56,132 bases of DNA from Clostridia bacterium (GTDB lineage: Bacteria; Bacillota; Clostridia; Christensenellales; Aristaeellaceae), in assembly GCA_017545905.1 (NCBI GenBank), contig JAFWXL010000066.1, positions 1 through 56,132 of the forward strand, in the 5' to 3' direction. Shown here piece by piece: positions 17,080 through 25,432 of the stretch (position 1 is its first letter; each line of letters opens with the position of its first letter). The notes under the pieces are model-generated. The model saw only the letters and a list, made by a program, of their open reading frames with translations, did not search any database and had not been told where the DNA came from. The position numbers and the translations under genes are program-made.

Positions 17080-17601
17080 TTGGATGAAAGCGTAAGCGCG
17101 AAGAGAAACACTGCGCAGTTTGAGTCGCTGTATGAGCAATACGCCAGCGACGTGCTGCGCATGGCGTATTTTTATCTGGCAGACAGGCATAAGGCCGAGG
17201 ACGTCTGTCAGGATGTGTTCGTCAAGCTCTATACGCACGGGCACACGATTGAGCCCGGCAAGGAAAAGGCGTGGCTGCTGCGGGTGACCGTGAACAGCTG
17301 CCGTGATCTGTGGCGCGGCGCATGGCTCAAGCGCGTGGTGCTTGGCGCGCCGACGCTGGAAATGATTCCCGCGCAGGACGAAACCATCGAAAAGCGGGAG
17401 GAGAAGGAAGAACTGATGCGCGCGGTGAATAAGCTGCCGGGCGCATTCCGCGAGACCGTGCTCCTGCACTACTATCAGGGATTGGGAATTTCTGAAATCG
17501 CACAAATGCTGGATCTTCCGGAAGGGACGATCTCGAGCCGCCTTTCAAGGGCAAGGAAGAAATTGGAAGTCCTGTTAAAGGAGGAAGCTACAGGTGTTTG
17601 A
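17080..17601 (+). CDS. ECF-type RNA polymerase sigma factor
   Basis: About 173 residues with sigma region 2 (FESLYEQYASDVLRMAYFYL, then AEDVCQDVFVKLYTH) and region 4 (LPGAFRETVLLHYYQGLGIS with EGTISSRLSRARKKL). The start is uncertain. TTG at 17080 has AGGAAGTG at a good distance; GTG at 17071 and ATG at 17026 are in frame but lack a well-placed site. Its last eight bases overlap the start of the next gene, which encodes a membrane protein of the anti-sigma type. The signal sensed cannot be read from sequence. Confidence 0.9.
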   Translation: MDESVSAKRNTAQFESLYEQYASDVLRMAYFYLADRHKAEDVCQDVFVKLYTHGHTIEPGKEKAWLLRVTVNSCRDLWRGAWLKRVVLGAPTLEMIPAQDETIEKREEKEELMRAVNKLPGAFRETVLLHYYQGLGISEIAQMLDLPEGTISSRLSRARKKLEVLLKEEATGV

Positions 17602-18553
17602 TTCTAAATCACTCGATCAGCTTGGTCGGGTCGCCGATGAAATGCTCGGCGGGCTTGAAGCGGACGAAGCCATGCGCCTGAAGATCATGCGCGCCGCTGC
17701 ACATGGCACGCCGGCGCGCCGTGCGCCAGTCAGGCGCTTTGTTCCGGCGATCTGCTGCGCAGCGCTGGCGATCTGCTGCGTGGGCGTTGCGGGGCCGAGG
17801 CTGAATACACAAGATAACACGGCGGCGCCTGCCGATGTGCCGGTCGCCGTTTCTATCGATACCATTGCTGCCGGCGAGGGTGAGGCCTATTCCGGCGGCG
17901 AGATGATGGCGGATCTGGGCGATAACGCCAGAGTGCGCACGGTACAGTCCGGCGAGCAATCGCTCTTTGCTGCGGGCAGCGGGGATATTCCGCTGGTGAC
18001 GGTGGGCAGCGCCATCTATCAGATGCTGGAAACACCCATGGATATCGGCGCTTCGCTGCTGGGCGGCGAGGTGGGCAGCGTGCAGCTCTATGATGAGCAG
18101 CCGTCTCTGGCCTCGCCCAAGGAGATGAACGCCGGTCTTTCCAATGTGGCTGAGCCGGGTTCGCCGGTCTATGCGATCAGCGGCCTTGCGGATTCGACGA
18201 TGGTCGCCTGCGAGGTAAACGGCAGCATGCGCGTGTTCCAGCGGGTGAGCTATGCCGGCAAGGGCCCGGCGGGCGCGAGCCTTGAGGATACGTTCAGCGT
18301 GCGCGGCAAGGTCAGGTCGGCAGAGCTGTCCGGTGTGGGAGAGCTTACCGGCGATAAGGCGAACGAAGTGATCGCCGTGCTGCTGGACAATGCCGTGCTC
18401 AAGAGCGCAGATGCGAGCGCGCGCAGGCAGACGCTGACGGTGACGCTGGAAAACGGCCTGCGCTTGCAGCTGGGCGTGTCGGGAGATACGCTGTGCGGCT
18501 GCGGCGGCTGGAGCTGTCCGGAGTTCTTCGAAGCTTTTGAAGCTTCGCTTTAA
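17594..18553 (+). CDS. Probable anti-sigma factor (single-pass membrane protein)
   Basis: 319 residues: a short cytoplasmic N-terminus (about 1-45), one membrane helix (about 46-66, VPAICCAALAICCVGVAG), and a 250-residue extracellular region of unrecognised fold ending in a cysteine-rich CGCGGWSC motif. Size, topology and the eight-base overlap with the sigma factor gene suggest an anti-sigma factor. No canonical zinc-binding HxxxCxxC motif is visible. GTG start with AAAGGAGG upstream. The external cysteine cluster could be a metal or redox sensor, which is inference. Confidence 0.65.
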   Translation: MFDSKSLDQLGRVADEMLGGLEADEAMRLKIMRAAAHGTPARRAPVRRFVPAICCAALAICCVGVAGPRLNTQDNTAAPADVPVAVSIDTIAAGEGEAYSGGEMMADLGDNARVRTVQSGEQSLFAAGSGDIPLVTVGSAIYQMLETPMDIGASLLGGEVGSVQLYDEQPSLASPKEMNAGLSNVAEPGSPVYAISGLADSTMVACEVNGSMRVFQRVSYAGKGPAGASLEDTFSVRGKVRSAELSGVGELTGDKANEVIAVLLDNAVLKSADASARRQTLTVTLENGLRLQLGVSGDTLCGCGGWSCPEFFEAFEASL

Positions 18554-18582
18554 GTCTGCTGCGCATACTTAAAGCGGTTTAC

Positions 18583-18622
18583 ATCATTTTCTTGTGCGCG
18601 ATGCGCACGGCCGGAAAATGAT
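18583..18622. other. Hairpin without T tail downstream of the anti-sigma gene
   Basis: Outer arms ATCATTTTC / GAAAATGAT enclose an inner GTGCGC / GCGCAC stem. A second hairpin follows at about 18683-18709 (TGAAGGGGC / GCCCCTTCA). Nothing in 18554-18740 looks coding. Confidence 0.4.
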
Positions 18623-18744
18623 ATAGGAAACGGCTTGCAGCTGCTCCTCGCACCGCACATGTCGCTGCTGCGGATTTCATATGAAGGGGCTGCGGCCCCT
18701 TCATGCATCCCCGTGAGAGGTAAAAGCAGATTATTTGATCATTG

Positions 18745-18777
18745 AAAAAAGGCTTTCCCGATAAGGAAAGCCTTTTT
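18745..18777. terminator. Bidirectional terminator between convergent genes
   Basis: Hairpin AAAGGCTTTCC / GGAAAGCCTTT with a T run on both strands, between the plus-strand anti-sigma gene and the minus-strand isomerase gene. Confidence 0.85.
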
Positions 18778-18782
18778 GCTAT

Positions 18783-18838
18783 ACTTGTTTAAACCGCCGC
18801 GAAGCGAAGCAGGGGTGGGGATGCAATCCCCAACGTCC
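18783..18838 (+). repeat. End-module repeat (copy D)
   Basis: Starts AAACCGCCGCGAAGCGAAGC and contains the GGGGATGCAATCCCC hairpin, then ACGTCC. It ends eight bases from the stop codon of the isomerase gene. The start is nearly identical to the copy at 34184. Confidence 0.6.
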
Positions 18839-18845
18839 TGTGTCC

Positions 18846-19481
18846 TTACAGCAGCGTCTTCACGTATTCGACGATCTTCTCGTCCTTGGCATTGGCGAAG
18901 AAGAGCTCCTGGAACTTTTCGCCGGCAACGGCGCCCTTGACCAGCTCCTGATCCAGACCCTGCAGGCAGGTGATCAGATCCTTGAGGGTGTGCGCGCGCA
19001 CGGCGTCGAGGATCTTCTTGTTGCGCTGCTCCGGCACCACACGCTCGCGCGGATAGCCCAGACCGTGACCGAAGCCGAAGAGCTTTTCGAAGATGTATTC
19101 GAGGTTCAGCTCGCCGCCCCAGCCGAAGCCCTTGGCAAAGGGCAGCGCGATGGCATTGCCGTCGTTGACGTGGGCGAAGGTGTAGGCGTCAACCGGGTCC
19201 TCGACGTGACCGCAGATGACATTGGGGAAGCTGTTCATGGCAAGCATGGCGCCTTCGCCGGTGCCGCAGCCGGTGATAACGTAGTCGGCAGCGCCGGAAT
19301 TCAGCAGAATTGCGCCGAGAATGCCGACCTGCACGTAGGTCAGCTGCGCCTCATCCTGCGCAGTGTACATGCCGTAGTTGTCCACAACGTGGCCCATCGG
19401 CTCGACGACCTTCTTGAGGGCGGTGAGGATCAGTTCGTTCTTGGCAGCCTGGCTGTTCTCGTTGATCAGAGCAATACGCAT
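18846..19481 (-). CDS. RpiB/LacA/LacB family sugar-phosphate isomerase
   Basis: 211 residues, longer than the 145-residue RpiB core, as in a subgroup of the family. The N-terminus (MRIALINENSQAAKN), the conserved TGCGTGEGAMLAMN motif (about 70-83, with the active-site cysteine) and HVNDGNAIALP are present. Members interconvert aldose and ketose phosphates, such as ribose 5-phosphate or galactose 6-phosphate; the substrate here is unknown. AAGGAGGT precedes the ATG. A TGTATACA palindrome sits just after the probable transcription start, so control by a GntR-type repressor is likely. Confidence 0.85.
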   Translation of the reverse strand: MRIALINENSQAAKNELILTALKKVVEPMGHVVDNYGMYTAQDEAQLTYVQVGILGAILLNSGAADYVITGCGTGEGAMLAMNSFPNVICGHVEDPVDAYTFAHVNDGNAIALPFAKGFGWGGELNLEYIFEKLFGFGHGLGYPRERVVPEQRNKKILDAVRAHTLKDLITCLQGLDQELVKGAVAGEKFQELFFANAKDEKIVEYVKTLL

Positions 19482-19513
19482 AGGAAATAACCTCCTTGAA
19501 ATCGTTCTGTATT

Positions 19514-19531
19514 GTGCATGTATACAAGCAC
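19514..19531. promoter_or_regulatory. Candidate operator palindrome of the isomerase gene
   Basis: GTGCATGTATACAAGCAC: 16 of 18 positions are symmetric around a perfect TGTATACA core. It lies between the -10 (19544-19549) and the start codon, about where transcription begins. TGTATACA-type half-sites are typical of GntR-family sugar repressors. Confidence 0.5.
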
Positions 19532-19543
19532 TTTGATATCTCT

Positions 19544-19572
19544 AGAGTAAACCTATTGCACGCAAATGTCAA
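19544..19572 (-). promoter_or_regulatory. Promoter of the isomerase gene
   Basis: Minus strand: TTGACA, 17-base spacer, TACTCT. Confidence 0.65.
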
Positions 19573-19590
19573 GGATAAGTCAGGGGAAAT

Positions 19591-20076
19591 TCAGCTGTGC
19601 AGCATCTTGGCGGGAATGCGCTGCACGGCGCGCAGGACGACGGGCCCGAGGAGCATGCAGGAGACGGCCTCGCCAGCGGCAACAAAGAGCATGCAAAGCG
19701 GCAGGGAGATCATGGGCGCATAGCAGAAATGCACGACGGAGCCGACGATCAGGCCATTGAAGAGTACCGGCATGGCGGAGGCGGCAAGCATATTCCTGCG
19801 CAGCAGGCGCGTGCACACGGCTGCGAGCAGCGTGGCGATCGTGCCGAAAATGACGTCGAAGATCATGGCGCCGCCCAGGATATTGGACAGCAGGCAGCCG
19901 ATGACCAGCGCAGGCACGGCCTCCGGCAGCAGGATGGGCAGCAGGGTCAGCGCTTCGGAGATGCGCACCTGCACCTCGCCGTAACTGATGGGTGCAAGCA
20001 GCAGCGTGATGGCTGCATAGAGCGCGGCGATGATCGCGCCGCGCGTGAGCGCGCCGGTGTTTTGATTGGTATTCAT
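19591..20076 (-). CDS. queT: QueT queuosine-precursor transporter
   Basis: A 161-residue ECF-type S component with five to six membrane segments. The family motif ISYGEVQVRISEALTLLP (about 30-47) is present. QueT imports a precursor of the modified tRNA base queuosine, working with the shared EcfA/EcfT module, which is not in this window. The ATG at 20076 follows AAGGGAG. The roughly 250-base leader contains a preQ1-I aptamer and a terminator, giving strong support for the assignment. Confidence 0.9.
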   Translation of the reverse strand: MNTNQNTGALTRGAIIAALYAAITLLLAPISYGEVQVRISEALTLLPILLPEAVPALVIGCLLSNILGGAMIFDVIFGTIATLLAAVCTRLLRRNMLAASAMPVLFNGLIVGSVVHFCYAPMISLPLCMLFVAAGEAVSCMLLGPVVLRAVQRIPAKMLHS

Positions 20077-20176
20077 GATGTTTCTCTCCCTTTCCGGGGG
20101 GACAGCCTTGCTTGTTTTTTCCGATGCTTCGTGCGGCAGTATTTAAGGTATTGCTGACCGAAAAATACGGGTTCAA

Positions 20177-20212
20177 ACAGCCGCGATGCGAAGCGGGGAT
20201 GAGCACAGCCCA
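20177..20212 (+). repeat. Fragment of the end module (copy E)
   Basis: CAGCCGCGATGCGAAGCGGGG followed by ATGAGCACAGCCC resembles only the GCGAAGCG start of the module. It lies inside the queT leader, downstream of the terminator. Confidence 0.3.
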
Positions 20213-20235
20213 TAAAAAAAGACGGCAAGGCCGTC
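20213..20235 (-). terminator. Riboswitch-controlled terminator of queT
   Basis: Minus strand: GACGGC, three-base loop, GCCGTC, then TTTTTTT. It lies 28 bases downstream of the preQ1 aptamer; the sequence between holds further self-complementary stretches (CATGACATCCATG) that could form the alternative structure. Confidence 0.85.
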
Positions 20236-20263
20236 ATGAAGACATGGATGTCATGGCTTCGGC

Positions 20264-20303
20264 CCATAGTTTTGTTTTAGGACTGGATGGTTGCGAACAG
20301 TCC
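20264..20303 (-). promoter_or_regulatory. preQ1-I riboswitch aptamer
   Basis: Minus strand: stem GGACTG / CAGTCC closes the loop TTCGCAACCATC and is followed by the A-rich tail TAAAACAAAACTATGG. Loop and tail closely match the class I preQ1 aptamer (TCGCA in the loop, AAACAAAAC in the tail), and CCAT in the loop can pair with ATGG in the tail to make the H-type pseudoknot. With the downstream terminator and queT, ligand binding should switch transcription off. Confidence 0.85.
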
Positions 20304-20322
20304 ATTCACTTGTACGGGGAGG

Positions 20323-20351
20323 ATTATAGCAAAAACCGGCATAGCACGCAA
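20323..20351 (-). promoter_or_regulatory. Promoter of the preQ1 riboswitch-queT transcript
   Basis: Minus strand: TTGCGT, 17-base spacer, TATAAT. The aptamer begins about 15 bases after the expected start site. Confidence 0.75.
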
Positions 20352-20459
20352 TAGAAATTTTTGTTGACGAACGGCGCTGAGTGGTGTACTCTTTATGGTA
20401 ATATCGTTCATCTAAAACGCACAATACATGAAGAGAATTGATGAAGAGGAGCGAAAAAC

Positions 20460-21386
20460 ATGACGCTGCTGGAATACCGGATTTTTCATACCGTGATTGA
20501 GCAGGGCAGCTTCGCCCGTGCGGCGCAGGTGCTCCATCTGACGCCCAGCGCCATCAGCCACGCGGTGAGCTCAATGGAGGAGGCCTGCGGGTTTGCGCTG
20601 TTTGTGCGCGGCAAGGGCGGCGTATCGCTCACGCGCAGCGGCGAGGCGCTCTATCCGGTGATCCGTCAGGTGCTCAATGCCGACGAGGCGCTCTCTCAGA
20701 CGGTGGATGAGCTCAAGGGCGTGCAGCGCGGCACGGTGAAGATCGGCGCATTCAACAGCGTGTGCATGACGTGGCTGCCGCAGATTGTGACCTCATATAA
20801 GCGCCAGTATCCGGGCGTGGAGATTGAAATCTATCAGGGCACCTATGCCGACGTGATCAACTGGATCAGGACCGGCGTGGTCGATCTGGGCTTTCTTTCG
20901 ACCAAATCCACACGCGAGCTGCATGTGCATCCGCTCTACCGCGACCGCCTGATGTGCGTGGTGCATAAGGGATTTAAAACCCATGTACCGGGTTCCATCA
21001 GCGTGGAGGAGATGCGACCGCACACGTTTGTTGTGCAGGACGATTCCACCGACGCGGACATTCAGGCTTTTCTGACCAAGCATAAATTCAGCGTGCGCGC
21101 CAGCTGCCGCGTAGTGGATGATATGTCCACCATTGCCATGGTGGAAAGCGGCTTTGGCATCAGCATTCTGCCGGCGCTTGTGCTCGAGCGCATGCATGGC
21201 AACGTGGACGTCTATCCCATCGAGCCAATGGAATACCGGGAATTCGGCATTGCGGTGCAGAATCCGCAGATGATGGCGCCGGCTGTGCGTCAGATGGCGG
21301 CGCATATTGAGCAGTATGCGGCGCAGCGCCGCACGGAGGATCCGCTCACGAATGCGGGCTTTGAGCCGGCGCGCCATTTCTTTTGA
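20460..21386 (+). CDS. LysR-family transcriptional regulator
   Basis: 308 residues: a winged helix-turn-helix (residues 1-60, QGSFARAAQVLHLTPSAISHA) and a two-lobed effector domain starting near GTVKIGAFNSVCMTW. ATG with GAGGAG upstream. It is divergent from queT but the riboswitch already explains queT control. The next genes start more than 100 bases downstream, so the target is unclear. Confidence 0.92.
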   Translation: MTLLEYRIFHTVIEQGSFARAAQVLHLTPSAISHAVSSMEEACGFALFVRGKGGVSLTRSGEALYPVIRQVLNADEALSQTVDELKGVQRGTVKIGAFNSVCMTWLPQIVTSYKRQYPGVEIEIYQGTYADVINWIRTGVVDLGFLSTKSTRELHVHPLYRDRLMCVVHKGFKTHVPGSISVEEMRPHTFVVQDDSTDADIQAFLTKHKFSVRASCRVVDDMSTIAMVESGFGISILPALVLERMHGNVDVYPIEPMEYREFGIAVQNPQMMAPAVRQMAAHIEQYAAQRRTEDPLTNAGFEPARHFF

Positions 21387-21499
21387 TAGATTGCAGGATA
21401 AGATTGCGTACGGGCGGTGATCGCCTGTGATACAATCAGCCATAAATCCGGCGGAACTGGAAAAACCGGATTCCGCCTGTGTTATAAGGAGAGAGGACT

Positions 21500-21994
21500 A
21501 TGTTTTCGACGCTGGATATGCATATTCTGGAAATCCTGTGCGAGGATGCACGCGTGACCCCGCGCGAGATGGCGGTTATGACCGGCAGTGATGAGGCGCA
21601 GGTGAATGCTGCGCTGGACAGCCTGCGCGCAGCCGGCGTGCTGGTGGGCTATCAGACGCTGATCAACTGGGAGCGCACGGACCGGGAGTTCGTGCAGGCG
21701 GTCATCGAGGTGAACGTCGTGCCCCAGCGCGAGAAGGGTTTTGACGCCATCGCCCAGCGCATCGTGCAGTATGACGAGGTGAAGTCGCTCTATCTGATGA
21801 GCGGCGCATACGACCTGATGGTGCTGTGCGAGGCGCGCACGCTCAAGGAGCTGGCCTCGTTTGTGCACAGCCGTCTGTCCACCATTGAGGGCGTGACCGG
21901 CACGAGCACGCATTTCATGCTCAAGACGTACAAGTACGGCGGCATGATCTTTGACGGCGGCAGAGGCGACAGAAGGCAGGCGGTGATGCCCTGA
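21500..21994 (+). CDS. Lrp/AsnC-family transcriptional regulator
   Basis: 164 residues: a helix-turn-helix (DMHILEILCEDARVTPREMA, about 4-24) and an RAM ligand-binding domain with the YDLMVLCEARTLKELASFV block. Its stop overlaps the start of the aminotransferase gene (TGATG), so the two are translationally coupled. By family precedent it senses an amino acid and controls its partner gene. Confidence 0.92.
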   Translation: MFSTLDMHILEILCEDARVTPREMAVMTGSDEAQVNAALDSLRAAGVLVGYQTLINWERTDREFVQAVIEVNVVPQREKGFDAIAQRIVQYDEVKSLYLMSGAYDLMVLCEARTLKELASFVHSRLSTIEGVTGTSTHFMLKTYKYGGMIFDGGRGDRRQAVMP

Positions 21995-23172
21995 TGAAAT
22001 ACGAGCGCATGATCAACAGGCGCGTAGCCGATGTGCCGCCCAGCGGCATCCGCAAGTTCTTTGATATTGTGACCCAAATGCCCGGCGCGATCTCGCTGGG
22101 CGTGGGTGAGCCGGACTTTGTAACCCCGTGGTCGATCCGTGATGCGGCGATCCAGTCCATCGAGGACGGGCAGACGCAGTATACCTCCAACTGGGGCCTT
22201 GAGAGCCTGAGGGAGAAAATTGCTGCTTATCTGCGCATGCGCTATCGCGTCAGCTACAGCCCCAAGGACGAGGTGATTGTCACCGTCGGCGCGAGCGAGG
22301 GCATCGATCTGGCGATGCGCGCGCTGGTCTGTCCGGGGGATGAGGTGCTCATTCCCGAGCCGAGCTATGTATCCTATGCGCCGACGGTCACGTTCGCCGG
22401 CGGCGTTGCCGTGCCGGTCAAGACGAGCGCGGCGGATTGCTTTGCGCTCACGCCGCAGGCGCTGCGCGAAGCGATCACGGAGAAGACCAAGGCGCTGATT
22501 CTGCCCTATCCGAACAATCCGACAGGCGGCGTGATGTCGCGTGGGCAGCTTATGGAGATTGCACGTGTGCTCGAGGAGACGGATATCGCCGTCATCTCCG
22601 ACGAGATCTACTCCGAACTGGTCTACGGCGGGCACGAGCATACGGCGTTTGCCTCGATTGCCGGCATGCGCGAGCGCACGATCACGCTCAATGGCTTCTC
22701 AAAAGCCTTTGCTATGACCGGCTGGCGCGTGGGCTATGCCTGCGGCCCGCGGGAGCTGATCGCGCCGATGTTCAAGATTCATCAGTATACGATGCTCTGC
22801 GCGTCGATGCAGGGTCAGGTTGCGGCTGATCGTGCGCTGGGCCGCGCATTTGAGACGGGCTTTGAGGATGTTCGCACAATGGTGCGCTCCTATGACAGGC
22901 GCAGGCGGCTGATGGTGGAAAACCTCAATGACATGGGGCTGGACTGCTTTGAGCCGCTGGGCGCGTTCTACGTGTTCCCGTCGATTCAAAAGACCGGGCT
23001 GACCAGCGACGAATTCTGCACGCGGCTGCTGATGGAGCAGAAGGTCGCCTGCGTGCCGGGCACGGCGTTCGGCGCATCGGGCGAAGGACATATCCGCTGC
23101 TCGTATGCGACCAGCCTGGAGAACCTGAACGAAGCGCTCAAACGGATCCGCGCGTTTGTCCAGTCGCTGTGA
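21994..23172 (+). CDS. PLP-dependent class I/II aminotransferase
   Basis: 392 residues with fold-type I features: SLGVGEPDFVTPW near the start, PNNPTGG (about 172-178), SDEIYSELVY (about 203-212), and the cofactor lysine in LNGFSKAFAMTGWRVGY (about 230-246). It resembles PatA-type and aspartate or aromatic aminotransferases; the substrate is not certain. It is coupled to the Lrp/AsnC gene upstream. Confidence 0.92.
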   Translation: MKYERMINRRVADVPPSGIRKFFDIVTQMPGAISLGVGEPDFVTPWSIRDAAIQSIEDGQTQYTSNWGLESLREKIAAYLRMRYRVSYSPKDEVIVTVGASEGIDLAMRALVCPGDEVLIPEPSYVSYAPTVTFAGGVAVPVKTSAADCFALTPQALREAITEKTKALILPYPNNPTGGVMSRGQLMEIARVLEETDIAVISDEIYSELVYGGHEHTAFASIAGMRERTITLNGFSKAFAMTGWRVGYACGPRELIAPMFKIHQYTMLCASMQGQVAADRALGRAFETGFEDVRTMVRSYDRRRRLMVENLNDMGLDCFEPLGAFYVFPSIQKTGLTSDEFCTRLLMEQKVACVPGTAFGASGEGHIRCSYATSLENLNEALKRIRAFVQSL

Positions 23173-23242
23173 TCAGAAAGCACGCAATTATGAAGCAAAT
23201 GTGAATCGCGATTGAATCATCCGTGGCAATTTGCGTAAATCA

Positions 23243-23271
23243 TTGCCTTTTGGCAGTGCGGAATGTATAAT
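23243..23271 (+). promoter_or_regulatory. Promoter of the PPIase fusion gene
   Basis: TTGCCT, 17-base spacer, TATAAT, about 75 bases upstream of the ATG. Confidence 0.75.
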
Positions 23272-23346
23272 TGTAGCCATGGTTTTGCATCGCATCCGGC
23301 ACAGACCGGCGCTGCGGGCGCAACAAAACGGAAGGAATGAGACGAC

Positions 23347-25341
23347 ATGATGAAGAAGCTGATGGCCCTGCTGATGGCGCTGATGCTCGTGCTGGGCGGC
23401 GCTGTGGCTGCCGTGGCCGAGGAAGTTACCGGGGACGCCGTGCTGGCGACCGCCTTTGGCGGCGAGATAAGCGTGCTGGCGTCTGAAGCGAAGGATGAGT
23501 TTGACGAGATGCTTCAGGCTTATCTCGCCTACTATGCGCAGTACGGCTATGAAATGGACGAGTACGACACAGAGTTCCAGAACTCCGTCGCCAGGGAAAC
23601 TGTTCAGACGATGCTCACCGAGAAGATAGCCAAGCGTCATGCGCAGCAGACCGGTTATGTGCTCACCGCGGAGATGGACGAGGCGTATCAGGCCGAAGCG
23701 CTTGCCGCGCTGGCCGAGATGATGGAGTATTACGCTCAGATTCTGCCCCAGTACGGCATCCCGGAGGACGAGATCGAGGCTGTCGCCAAGGCTGAACTCG
23801 AAGCCGCGGGCTATACCTACGAGGCACTCTATGAGAGCGCCAAGCTCAAGGGCGTGCTTGATCATCTCTATGCGCTGGGCACCGAAGGCGTGGCTGTGAC
23901 CGACGAGGAGGTCAGGGCAGCGTATGATGCGAAGGTTGCCGCACAGAAGGAAACCTACGACGCCGATGTGGATTCCTTCATCAGCGACTATATCGCCGGC
24001 GAAGATATCCTCTACACCCCGGAAGGCGTGCGCCTGATGCACTGCATCTACATCGCGCTGGAGGCTGAGGAAGAGACGGCCGAAACCGCTGAGGCTGCGG
24101 AGACCGCGGAAACCGCTGAGGCTGCGGCTGTGACCGGTCTGGCCAAGGCGAACGAAGCGCTTGAAAAGATCCGCGCGGGCGAGGATTTCTCTGCGGTCAT
24201 GGAGGCCTACAACGAGGACGCCTCCACGCTGGATGAAATGCTCGTCGGCTATCCGGTGGCGCAGAACAGCAATTCCTACGGCGAAGAATTCAAAGGCGGC
24301 GCGATGGGCCTTGCCAATGTGGGCGATGTGTCCGATGTGATCGTGACTGACTTTGGTTACTTCATCCTCAAGTATGCGGCGGATCTGACCGCTGGCACTG
24401 CGGACTTTGAGCCGCGCAGAGAGGCTGAGACCGCTGAGACGCTTGCCAGCAAGCGCAGCGATGCGTACTCCGCCTATATCGACAGCGTCATCACCGAAGC
24501 GAGCATCGTGCTCAACGACATGAGCCCGCTGTTCCATGTGTTTGTCTCCGAAGCTGTCGAGGCGACTGTCGCCTTTGCCAGCGTTGCGCAGACCGACCTG
24601 CTGGATATGCCGGCGGGCACGGCTGTGGCGAAGCTCTCTGAAGGCGTGTCTGTGGATGTGCTGGGCAGGATCACCGTGGATGGTACGGAGTATGCTTTTG
24701 TGGCTGTGCCGGGCACCGCGTACAAGGGCTATGTGGACGCCTCCGTCATGACCGACATGGACGAAGCTGCCGCGCTGGCCGTGGATAACGCTGCGCTGGT
24801 TGCCGGAATTGAGACCGAGGCCAAGCTGCCCACCTTCACCGTCGTCATGAACGACGGCGGCGTGATCTACGGCGAGCTCTATCCGGAAACTGCGCCGGAG
24901 TCCGTGGGCAATTTCATTGAGCTGGCGAACAGCAGCTTCTATGACGGCCTGATCTTCCACCGCGTGATCCCTGGTTTCATGATTCAGGGCGGCGACCCGA
25001 ACGGCACTGGTACCGGCGGCCCGGGCTATGCCATCAAGGGTGAATTCAAGAACAACGGCGTGGAGAATGACCTGTCCCACGTGCGCGGCGTGCTCTCTAT
25101 GGCTCGCTCGAGCGCGATGGATTCTGCCGGCAGCCAGTTCTTCATCATGCATGCCGACAGCGACTACCTCGACGGCGATTATGCGGCTTTCGGCTTCGTG
25201 CTCGGCGGTCTGGATACGGTCGATCTGATTGCATCCCAGCCGACCAACAGCTCTGACAAGCCCAAGACTGACCAGACCATGCGCACGGTCTACGTGGAGA
25301 CCTATGGTCAGGCATACAGCTTCACCAAGCTGCAGGATTAA
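23347..25341 (+). CDS. Exported parvulin-cyclophilin fusion peptidyl-prolyl isomerase
   Basis: 664 residues. A signal peptide (1-25, ending AVAAVA) without a lipobox cysteine is followed by a SurA/PrsA-like helical chaperone region (about 40-190), a PpiC parvulin-like domain (about 225-380; contains GGAMGLANVGDVSDVI and FGYFILKY), an SH3-like beta segment (about 415-470) and a full cyclophilin domain (about 495-655) with FHRVIPGFMIQGGDP and SQFFIMHADSDYLDG. Cyclophilin active-site residues are in the expected positions (F-H-R, then Q, F and F). An alanine/glutamate-rich repeat (AETAEAAETAETAEAAA, about 247-263) lies inside the parvulin-like part. It probably folds exported proteins. Confidence 0.85.
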   Translation: MMKKLMALLMALMLVLGGAVAAVAEEVTGDAVLATAFGGEISVLASEAKDEFDEMLQAYLAYYAQYGYEMDEYDTEFQNSVARETVQTMLTEKIAKRHAQQTGYVLTAEMDEAYQAEALAALAEMMEYYAQILPQYGIPEDEIEAVAKAELEAAGYTYEALYESAKLKGVLDHLYALGTEGVAVTDEEVRAAYDAKVAAQKETYDADVDSFISDYIAGEDILYTPEGVRLMHCIYIALEAEEETAETAEAAETAETAEAAAVTGLAKANEALEKIRAGEDFSAVMEAYNEDASTLDEMLVGYPVAQNSNSYGEEFKGGAMGLANVGDVSDVIVTDFGYFILKYAADLTAGTADFEPRREAETAETLASKRSDAYSAYIDSVITEASIVLNDMSPLFHVFVSEAVEATVAFASVAQTDLLDMPAGTAVAKLSEGVSVDVLGRITVDGTEYAFVAVPGTAYKGYVDASVMTDMDEAAALAVDNAALVAGIETEAKLPTFTVVMNDGGVIYGELYPETAPESVGNFIELANSSFYDGLIFHRVIPGFMIQGGDPNGTGTGGPGYAIKGEFKNNGVENDLSHVRGVLSMARSSAMDSAGSQFFIMHADSDYLDGDYAAFGFVLGGLDTVDLIASQPTNSSDKPKTDQTMRTVYVETYGQAYSFTKLQD

Positions 25342-25351
25342 AACCAACCTG

Positions 25352-25377
25352 AAAGCGGCCTTCGGGCCGCTTTTTTT
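25352..25377 (+). terminator. Intrinsic terminator after the PPIase gene
   Basis: AAGCGGCC, TTCG tetraloop, GGCCGCTT, then seven T. Confidence 0.9.
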
Positions 25378-25432
25378 CAATGGGAAACTGTGCTATAATA
25401 AAAGGCATCAAATCCTGACAGGAGGAAACGGC

